From the NCBI GenBank assembly GCA_016721605.1, contig JADKHS010000034.1:1-64000 (forward strand): a DNA stretch of 64,000 bases. The letters are read 5' to 3'. Of this stretch, positions 57,881 to 64,000 are shown piece by piece. A model generated the notes under the pieces. That model did not search any database and was not told the origin of the DNA. It worked only from the letters and a program-made list of their open reading frames with translations. Made by a program: the position numbers and the translations under genes. This DNA comes from Nitrosomonadales bacterium. Lineage in GTDB: Bacteria > Pseudomonadota > Gammaproteobacteria > Burkholderiales > Gallionellaceae. Within the stretch, counting starts at the first letter, position 1; each line of letters opens with the position of its first letter.

Positions 57881-57920
57881 TTGACAATATCTTTATTTAA
57901 AGATACATTGAAAATGACTG
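57881..57920 (+). promoter_or_regulatory. promoter of the nirK cluster with overlapping NsrR-like site
   Basis: TTGACA (57881-57886) and TACATT (57904-57909) are spaced by 17 bases, a good sigma-70 promoter. Overlapping the -10 region, GATACATTGAAAATGACTG (57902-57920) follows the proteobacterial NsrR pattern GATGYATTT-N-AAATRCATC at about 13 of 18 positions. It lies about 40 bases before the first gene. In Nitrosomonas the equivalent cluster is NsrR-repressed, and an NsrR-like gene is present at 11791. Confidence 0.6.
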
Positions 57921-57961
57921 TTATAAATCCATACCAACTAAAACTTGTAATGATAAGAAAA

Positions 57962-59039
57962 ATGACCATTGCCATCAATACATTGCGTACGTCCGCTGTG
58001 GCTCGCCACCTCATAAATACTTTAACATTTTGTTTTTTAACAGGAATAACAACTACAAGCTGGGCTGAGCAGCGTGAATTTAACCTGAGCATTGATGAAG
58101 TTTCAATAGAAGCAGCCCCAGGCCTTACCAACAAAGTTTTTGCGTTCAACGGACAAGTGCCGGGACCACTTATCCGCCTCAAGGAGGGAGATGATGTGAT
58201 GGTACATGTGGCCAACAACACCACACTTCCCCATACTGTCCATTGGCATGGGGTTAATCAAACCGGCAGTTGGCAACAAGACGGTGTGCCCAGCATCACG
58301 CAGGAAGCAATTCAGCCCGGGAATCTTACACTTATAAATTCAATGTTGATCGTCCCGGAAGCCTGTGGTACCACTGCCATGTAAATGTCTGGGAGCACGT
58401 GGCGATACGCGGGATGTGGGGGCCAATGATTGTCGACCCCAAAAACCCGAGCGCACTCGAAAAAGAAGTTACCCTGGATGCCATTCTGATGATGAGCACT
58501 TGGCAATCTCCTTATGCCAACGTATATGGCAAAGGAGGCAACCCGCAGGATGTTTCTGACTACTTTTCGGTAAACGCAAGATCCTTCCCGTTCACCCAAC
58601 CGATTAGGGTCAAGAAAGGCGATGTATTGAGAATGCGCTTTATTGGCGCAGGCGATGAAACTCACCAAATGCATATGCATGGGCACGACATGCTCATCAC
58701 CCACAAAGACGGATATCCACTTGCCAGCCCTTACTATGTGGACACAGTCCCGGTAGGTCCGGGGAACGTTATGACGTAATCGTCAAAATGAACAATCCCG
58801 GACTTTTCATAATGCACGACCATGTTGACAAACACATGACAAACAACGGTGCCTCAATGGGCGGGCCAGTAACCGTTTTTGAATATGAGGGCATCAAAAT
58901 GAATGACTGGTACGCATGGAAAGGTAAAGTATACGACCCCAATTTCTTCTACAGTGTGTCACTGACACAAGGGTATGGGCTTTTCAACAGCGCACCTTTC
59001 ATGGGAAAAGTCGTCGAACAGGGAAAAAGGAGGAGGTAA
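57962..59039 (+). CDS. ncgA: multicopper oxidase of the nirK cluster (NcgA-like), frameshifted
   Basis: Three frames form one exported protein. Signal peptide LINTLTFCFLTGITTTSWA, then cupredoxin sequence VSIEAAPGLTNKVFAFNGQV. Copper motifs: HTVHWHGVNQTGSWQQDGV, GSLWYHCHVNVWEHVAIRGM, DETHQMHMHGHDMLI and GLFIMHDHVDKHM. One-base slips near 58325 (QPGESYTYKF) and 58772 (GPGERYDVIVKM) are repairable. The gene order oxidase / diheme c / monoheme c / NirK is that of Nitrosomonas ncgABC-nirK, where these genes are linked to nitrite and NO tolerance. An in-frame ATG at 57950 is an alternative start. Confidence 0.85.
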
Positions 59040-59041
59040 AT

Positions 59042-59722
59042 ATGAAGCAAATAATTTTTGTTGCCTTACTTGGCTTTTCTGGAGCGACCCTCGCCGATGG
59101 AGGAATGCTTCAAGGGAGTTGCGCCGCCTGCCACAACACGAAGGGGTAAGCAACACAGACATTAAAAACTGCCTTTGAAAAAAAGGGCCAAGATCTTTTT
59201 TACGCAGGCAATAAATATCGCCAGGAATGGCTTGTATCTTGGCTGCAAAAGCCAAGTCGGCTTCGCCCAGCCGGAATGTACTATGGCGGGCATATCAAGG
59301 CTGGGGCAAAAGGTGATGAAATTGATGCTTCGACGCTCACAGATCATATTGCACTTTCCAAAGCCGACGCCACCTCAGTTGCGGCCGAACTCATGAAGAT
59401 GAAACCTCATGATGACTTGATCGCAAAGGAAAAAATCGAGCCCGGTACAATACCAAAACAGATGGGGGAAATGGCCTTCAATAAATTTTTGGGTTGTATG
59501 GCCTGTCACTTGATCGAGCCTGAATATGGCGGACTATCGGGGCCTGAACTTTATACGGCGGCCAAGCGCCTGCAACCGCAATATATAGCGAGTTTCATCA
59601 GGTCTCCCCAAGCTTGGGAGCCAAAATCCATGATGCCCAACAAAAATTTATCGGAAGTGAATATACAGAAAATGGTCCATTATCTTGAGACACTGAGCAA
59701 GGAGGACGCAAATGCCAACTAA
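59042..59722 (+). CDS. ncgB: diheme cytochrome c of the nirK cluster (NcgB-like), frameshifted
   Basis: Signal peptide from ATG 59042 (KQIIFVALLGFSGATLADGG), first heme site CAACH in the first frame. A slip near 59145 follows, and the next frame reads LKTAFEKKGQDLFYAGNKYR, RPAGMYYGGHIK and the second heme site FLGCMACHLIEPEYGG. The end is KMVHYLETLSKEDANAN. A periplasmic electron carrier for the neighbouring copper enzymes. It overlaps the next cytochrome by 11 bases. The AGGAGG before its start overlaps the end of the oxidase gene. Confidence 0.83.
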
Positions 59723-60062
59723 ATTAGTTTTGTTGCTTTTACTAGCGGCTTTCTCAACTCAAATCCAAGCCAAGGAAACACCCGCTGACAACTACAAAGC
59801 CTTTTGCGTTCAATGCCACGGCAGTGATGGAACCGGAAAAGGCGTGAACGTCCGGGACATGACGGTCGTGCCGCGTGATCATACCGATGCGAAGGCAATG
59901 TCAGGTCGGTCGGACGAAACATTATTCAAGGCAATTAAAGAGGGTGGGCCATCCATTGAAAAATCAATATTGATGCCGCCTTGGGGCGCAACCTTAAGTG
60001 ATGAGGAAATTAAAGAGTTGGTGCAACACCTGCGTATGTTATGTAAGTGTAAATTTGGTTAG
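59712..60062 (+). CDS. ncgC: monoheme cytochrome c of the nirK cluster (NcgC-like)
   Basis: A 116-residue exported class I c-type cytochrome. Signal peptide LVLLLLLAAFSTQIQA, heme site FCVQCHGSDGTGKG, and the Met ligand region SILMPPWGATLSDEEIKELV. The C-terminus (HLRMLCKCKFG) has two extra Cys and may be slightly shifted. Overlapping frames with the diheme gene suggest coupled translation. Likely electron donor to NirK. Confidence 0.88.
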   Translation: MPTKLVLLLLLAAFSTQIQAKETPADNYKAFCVQCHGSDGTGKGVNVRDMTVVPRDHTDAKAMSGRSDETLFKAIKEGGPSIEKSILMPPWGATLSDEEIKELVQHLRMLCKCKFG

Positions 60063-60135
60063 TAGATGGTAGCAGCACGAAGTAGTAATAAAAAATACAA
60101 TCTGTAGTTAATGTTCAATTAAACAGGGGAATAAC

Positions 60136-61079
60136 ATGCATACACTTAAAAAAACAGCTGTTGCCGTCATGATGGTAACTGGGCTTTTTTCCGCACAGCA
60201 AGTTTTTGCGAAAAACGTTAAAGTCACAATGACGGCTATGGAAGTTGATCTAGCCGTAAATAACAAGGGCGATGCCAAAATGGCGGCATGGACATTCGAT
60301 GGCTCCATTCCTGGCAAGCCTGTCCGCGTAGACGAAGGGGATACGGTCGATTTTACGTTGATCAACCCGCCTGAAAATAAAAATTCACACGCGATGGATT
60401 TTCATGCGGCCCAGGTAGACGTGCTGAATGAATTCGGTGAAATCAAGCCCGGACAAACTAAACATTTCAAGTTTGAAGCTAAAGTTCCAGGCGTATTCAT
60501 GTATCACTGTGGCGCAAGCACTATGGCTCAGCATATTGCCAAGGGAATGTACGGAATGATTATCGTCGATCCAAAAGATAAAAGAATTATCCAAAAGCAG
60601 ACCGTGAATATATGCTAATTCAGCAGCAATATTTCCCGGACAGCGAAAACATCACGGGCTTACTTGAGAACACTGGTTGGAAAGGTGCACTCATCAACGG
60701 CAAAATGTTCCATTACGATCCTGTTCATGAACCAAATGCAACCCAGGTTCTGGAGTCCAAACCAGGCGAACGCGTCCGCATTTTCTTCGTAAACGCAAAC
60801 ATCAACAATCCGGTCGCCCTGCATCCTATCGCAGGAATTTGGGATCGCGTTTATATCAACGGCAACCCGAAGAACACGCTATACGGCATTCAAACATACA
60901 ACGTAGCGGTAGCTGGAGGCGGTACATTTGATATCGTTTCGCCAGCTGACCGTCCGACCAATGTCGCAATCGTCGATCACGCAATGGGGGCGGCGTTACG
61001 CGGCGCTATCACAGTTCTAATGAACAAGCCCGATGCTGACCCGAAAAAAGGACATGGCGATCAAATCCTAATCAGATAA
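60136..61079 (+). CDS. nirK: copper-containing nitrite reductase, frameshifted
   Basis: Reduces nitrite to NO in the periplasm. Signal peptide VAVMMVTGLFSAQQVFA. Type 1 copper ligands lie in NSHAMDFHAAQVDV (His) and MYHCGASTMAQHIAKGMYGM (Cys, His, Met). Type 2 His ligands lie in DFHAA, YHC and VDHAMGAAL; the catalytic Asp is in MDFHAA and the catalytic His region in LHPIAGIWDRVY. A one-base deletion near 60606 splits the frame (KQTREYMLIQQQYF expected). The C-terminus ADPKKGHGDQILIR is close to the Nitrosomonas type. AGGGGAATAAC precedes the start. A terminator follows. Confidence 0.92.
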
Positions 61080-61099
61080 CTCTTAGTAACGCTTCACCA

Positions 61100-61129
61100 A
61101 TTTTGAGGGGGCATTTGCCTCCTCAAAAT
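61100..61129 (+). terminator. intrinsic terminator after nirK
   Basis: ATTTTGAGGGGGC and GCCTCCTCAAAAT form a 13-bp stem with one G-T pair and an ATTT loop, 20 bases after the nirK stop. The T-tract is weak (ATTTAA) because the MITE begins just beyond. Confidence 0.75.
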
Positions 61130-61135
61130 ATTTAA

Positions 61136-61274
61136 GGGCGCCTCTAAAAACTCAGCGTTTTAAACAAGACTAGGCACAAATAAAAAATTTTTACACAGCA
61201 TACAATTGATATGCAATGAAAATTTTTATGGGCAATAACGTATTGTGACTAAATCTGAATTTTTAGAAGCGCCT
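61136..61274. mobile_element. MITE-like element, copy 2 (139 bp)
   Basis: Terminal inverted repeats GGGCGCCTCTAAAAACTCAG (left) and the complement of AGGCGCTTCTAAAAATTCAG (right). TTAA lies directly outside both ends, a 4-bp target duplication. The interior TTTTAAACAAGACTAGGCAC and TATTGTGACTAAATCTGAA match copy 1 at 7877-8016. The inner stem differs in sequence (GCATACAATTGATATGC) but remains paired. It lies immediately after the nirK terminator. Confidence 0.82.
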
Positions 61275-61482
61275 TTAAGCCGGACATATAAAATTGCCCT
61301 CCCCCCCACACACTGTAAAAGGTATATGATAGAACCTCCTACGCGTTCAGCTGTAAAAAAGCGTTGGAATGCCCATAATCATAAAGATGGAACTAGGCCC
61401 ATCAATTTAAAGATAATTTGGCATGAAATATATAGCAATCATCCTAACTCTAAATTATTAAAAACTATCAGGAGATTCCATT

Positions 61483-62019
61483 ATGAAAATCAGCAAAGCC
61501 TGCATTCTTGTTTCCTCATTAATCACGGCCGGCTTCTTGTCTGCCCCAACTTTTGCTGCGGACAAAAATCCTCTATCCGGTTATACAATTCATGTCGTGG
61601 CGCCACATGTCATGGACGGAGAAATTATTGGCCCATTCCATCATTACTGCAAACCAATCAATGACGACGTTATTCAATGTATTTTGTTTGAGTCAGCCGA
61701 ATCTAGCGCCCGCTTGACCGAAGTTGAATACATGGTTTCCAAAAAAGTGACTGGATCGGTTATACCGAAATGGTCACATACGCAAAACTGGCACGACCAT
61801 AAGCAAGAGATAGAAACCGGCCGTGTTGCCATAGTGAATCCAACTGACCCGAAAGAGCAAAAAGGACTGGCGGACTATGTTGCCGGAACCGATGGCATTA
61901 TTTTCCATCTCTGGCCTAAAGATGCACCTATTCCTGACGGTTCAGTCGGTATTCCCCAATCAGTTGGACATTGGGAAGAGCTACATGGAAAAATTGGTAA
62001 AGATGCAACTAAAAAATAA
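61483..62019 (+). CDS. exported DUF1264 family protein
   Basis: A 178-residue protein with a signal peptide (ILVSSLITAGFLSAPTFAAD). GPFHHYCKPINDDVIQCILF, RLTEVEYMVSKKVTGSVIPK, NWHDHKQEIETGRVAIVN and DGIIFHLWPKDAPIPDG match DUF1264, relatives of plant oil-body-associated proteins. Conserved His residues (HHYC, WHDH, FHLW) could bind a metal. Function unknown. AGGAGA precedes the start. It may belong functionally with the cytochrome and copper genes around it. Confidence 0.75.
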   Translation: MKISKACILVSSLITAGFLSAPTFAADKNPLSGYTIHVVAPHVMDGEIIGPFHHYCKPINDDVIQCILFESAESSARLTEVEYMVSKKVTGSVIPKWSHTQNWHDHKQEIETGRVAIVNPTDPKEQKGLADYVAGTDGIIFHLWPKDAPIPDGSVGIPQSVGHWEELHGKIGKDATKK

Positions 62020-62104
62020 GTTTATTTGACTTATTCGTAGCGACACGGAGTTTATCCGGCGGGATGGACACTGTGTCGTTTAATTGTATATATGGGGTGA
62101 TGTC

Positions 62105-62535
62105 ATGTTTTCTTTAAAGAAAAATATGTATGGATTGCCATCCTTTTGAGCGTTGGCTCGCAAAGCGCATTGGCTTTTCACAAGGACGTGTATGAACCGC
62201 GTGTACCCAAAGAGATTATTGCGCAGGAACAGCAAGTAAAAAGCCCTTATCCCGTCACACCAGAACGGATTGAAGCAGGCCGTAAAATTTATTTTGGGGT
62301 AGGCTTTTGCGTAACTTGCCATAGCAACGATGGGACAGGTGTCAATCTACCCGGACATCCTTCGCGTGATTTTACCGATGCAAAATGGCAAAAACTTCGC
62401 ACGGATGGAGAATTAATGTGGGTTTTAAAAAATGGTAGCCCTGGAACCGGGATGCCCATTCGGGTTGGAACGGATATAAACGAGGAAGATGGCTGGAATG
62501 TAATTCAGTTTATCCGTACCTTCGGGGGCAAGTAG
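62105..62535 (+). CDS. monoheme cytochrome c, frameshifted near the start
   Basis: The body (KDVYEPRVPKEIIAQEQQVK, then IEAGRKIYFGVGFCVTCHSN) has one heme site CVTCH and a Met ligand region SPGTGMPIRVGTDINEEDGW. The signal peptide is split: MFSLKKNM from ATG 62105 and IAILLSVGSQSALAF in the next frame, joined by a one-base change near 62130. A small periplasmic electron carrier. It follows the DUF1264 gene. Confidence 0.83.
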
Positions 62536-62741
62536 GCGGTTTTCTTTCAAACACAAGGCAATCCATCCTCACAAATTGTGGATTCGCCCTGCCCACAGGG
62601 GACGTAGGGCTTTCGTATATTGTCCACACCTCCAGGTGTAATAAACTTCGCACCTTAAATCTGTAAAGCGTAGCTAGAGAGCCTGTGCCACAAATAACAT
62701 ATTTTAATCAGGCTTAGTCCAAAGGAAATCGGAGCACCAAT

Positions 62742-64000
62742 ATGGCGAAAAAAATAGCGGCCGGGATCGCACTGCTAGGAATCGTCATTCTGGCCTGGTA
62801 TCTCATCAATCAGCGCATTGCTATTTCATGGATTGATACTCAAACCACAGCGCCAACTGCAACTCAAACCCCCATTCCCGGCACCAAGACCTCATCATTA
62901 TTTGAAATAGGCAAAGCCGGAAAAGAACAAATCTGGATTTGTCCGATGCACCCAGAAATCATGCAAAACCATTCGGGCACTTGCCCGATTTGCGGCATGG
63001 ATCTGGTTCAATCAAAAAATCCCTCAGCCCACAACCACGACCACGGCATTCATGTCGATACCGCATCCATCCAAAAGCTTGGTGTTAGGTTGGAAAGTGT
63101 GAAAAAAACCCCGCTCAGCCAGGAAATCCGCACTTATGGCAACGTAATAGTCGATGGGGATACGCTTTATAATGTCCATACCAAGGTCGATGGCTGGATA
63201 AAAAGCTCAATATCAATTCGGTCGGGCAGCAGATTCGCAAAGGACAAATAATCTATGAGATTTATTCTCCCGATTTAATCGCACAGCAAAAAGAGTATTT
63301 GAGGTTTGTGGTACGCCGTGACCAGACGTTAAAAACGATAGGCGACATTTCTCCGCTAGTGGAAAACCCGTATGTAATGGATCTGCTGCAAGAGCTTTCC
63401 AGAGAAAGAACTAAATTTCTCCATAAAGATATTGGCATTGAATCCGTGCAACAAATGGAGGACTCCAAGCAAGCCATTGAGGTGGTTAAAATACTGGCTG
63501 GTCAGGCAGGTGTCGTGACACAAATTAATGCACGCGAAGGTAACTTTGTTACGCCTTCCACCACCCTGTTTACTCTGGCCAATGTCTCCAAGGTATGGGT
63601 TGATATTACGCTTTATCCCGACCAGGCTGGCCGGGTACAGAATGGCGATGCGGTGACCATAAAAACCCCCGATGGGCAAGAAATCAAAACCAAGCTCGAC
63701 TTTGTTAATCCTCTCGCCGAAAACAATAAAATCAACGCACGGGTAACGCTTAACAATACCAATCTGCGTTTGCGTCCCGGCAGCTTTGTCGACGTAACCA
63801 TCCACGCCCAGCCGCATGAAGCCCTCGTTTTGCCCCGCTCTTCAGTCATCCACACTGGGCAGGGCGACTTGGTAATCCTGTCCAGAGGGGAGGGGCACTT
63901 CCTCCCCGTTAATATCGAGACCGGGATCGAAAGCGGGGACTGGATCGAGGTTGTAGATGGCTTGCTGGAAGGCGCAGAAGTAGCGGTAAACGGCCAGTTC
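62742..64000 (+). CDS. cusB: CusB-type metal efflux periplasmic adaptor, incomplete and frameshifted
   Basis: Starts at 62742 with one membrane anchor (IALLGIVILAWYLINQRIAI). Then comes a heavy-metal-binding module, WICPMHPEIMQNHSGTCPIC followed by GMDLV, as in CusB/CzcB-like adaptors of RND pumps. A His-rich stretch (HNHDHGIH) follows. The frame slips near 63195; the next frame continues LNINSVGQQIRKGQIIYEIY, VVKILAGQAGVVTQINAREG and LRLRPGSFVDVTIHAQPHEA to the right edge, so the C-terminus and the RND pump gene (cusA) lie beyond the window. Exports copper or silver. The symbol is by family; the metal is inferred. Confidence 0.85.

Noticed and set aside
57713..57961. Longer upstream start for the multicopper oxidase
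   Set aside because: It would put the promoter and NsrR-like site inside the gene and bury the signal peptide internally.
57631..58224. 197-codon minus-strand frame
   Set aside because: It lies opposite the start of the multicopper oxidase, whose copper motifs and signal peptide show the plus strand is coding.
61245..61664. 139-codon frame starting in the MITE
   Set aside because: It overlaps the DUF1264 gene out of frame and begins in repeat sequence.
1..64000. CRISPR arrays, rRNA and tRNA genes
   Set aside because: No regularly spaced direct repeats and no recognisable rRNA or tRNA sequences were seen on reading through the window; short tRNAs could still be missed by eye.

Overview
This 64-kb window is bacterial chromosomal DNA. 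The most likely source is a betaproteobacterium of the order Nitrosomonadales (Gallionellaceae, possibly Nitrotoga-like, or Nitrosomonadaceae). The reasons are the zapA / 6S RNA arrangement, the compact type II secretion operon, a tkt-gap-pgk-pyk-fba sugar-phosphate block, and a four-gene cluster whose order and products match the Nitrosomonas ncgABC-nirK cluster. The order is well supported; the genus is a guess from memory of these families. No rRNA, tRNA or CRISPR array was recognised.

Layout. 1-2.3 kb: an IS91-type transposase cut by the window edge and a broken esterase. 2.3-12.3 kb, housekeeping: thiL, pgpA joined to a thermonuclease, lpxH, two tandem cyclophilins, a TPR/Cds6-like protein, glnS, cysS and an NsrR-like Rrf2 repressor. 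12.3-24.1 kb, accessory and envelope: a very large delta-60 repeat protein, a secreted gamma-glutamylcyclotransferase-like protein, a radical SAM/SPASM protein, a Wzm/Wzt polysaccharide exporter, a parvulin, an Ig-like secreted protein and a large secreted surface protein. 24.4-36.1 kb: a type II secretion operon on the minus strand, E-F-G-H-I-J-K-L-M-C-like-D. 36.3-40.9 kb: a DUF3426 protein, prmA, accC, accB, aroQ and a PIN toxin-antitoxin pair. 41.3-48.5 kb: tkt, gap, pgk, pyk, fba. 48.5-50.7 kb: an insertion sequence beside an internally deleted relative, then hicAB. 50.9-57.6 kb: rlmI, xerC, a DUF484 gene, dapF, a TauE-type permease, an EVE protein, 6S RNA, zapA and a ZapB-like gene. 57.9-64 kb: the multicopper oxidase / diheme c / monoheme c / NirK cluster, a DUF1264 protein, another cytochrome c and the start of a CusB-type metal efflux adaptor.

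How it fits together. The nirK cluster is preceded by a near-consensus promoter overlapped by an NsrR-like palindrome, and an NsrR-like NO sensor is encoded at 11.8 kb, so an NO/nitrite-responsive copper and cytochrome module is the clearest physiological theme. The secretion operon lies next to several secreted proteins that could be its cargo. Two copies of a 140-bp MITE-like element (7877-8016 and 61136-61274), each with a 4-bp target duplication, are the clearest unexplained DNA structure.

Caution. About twenty genes, including essential ones (accC, aroQ, gap, pgk, pyk), are interrupted by single-base indels, and pgk also lacks an internal segment. The simplest explanation is residual sequencing or assembly error. 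Gene spans given here join the frames where homologous sequence clearly continues.
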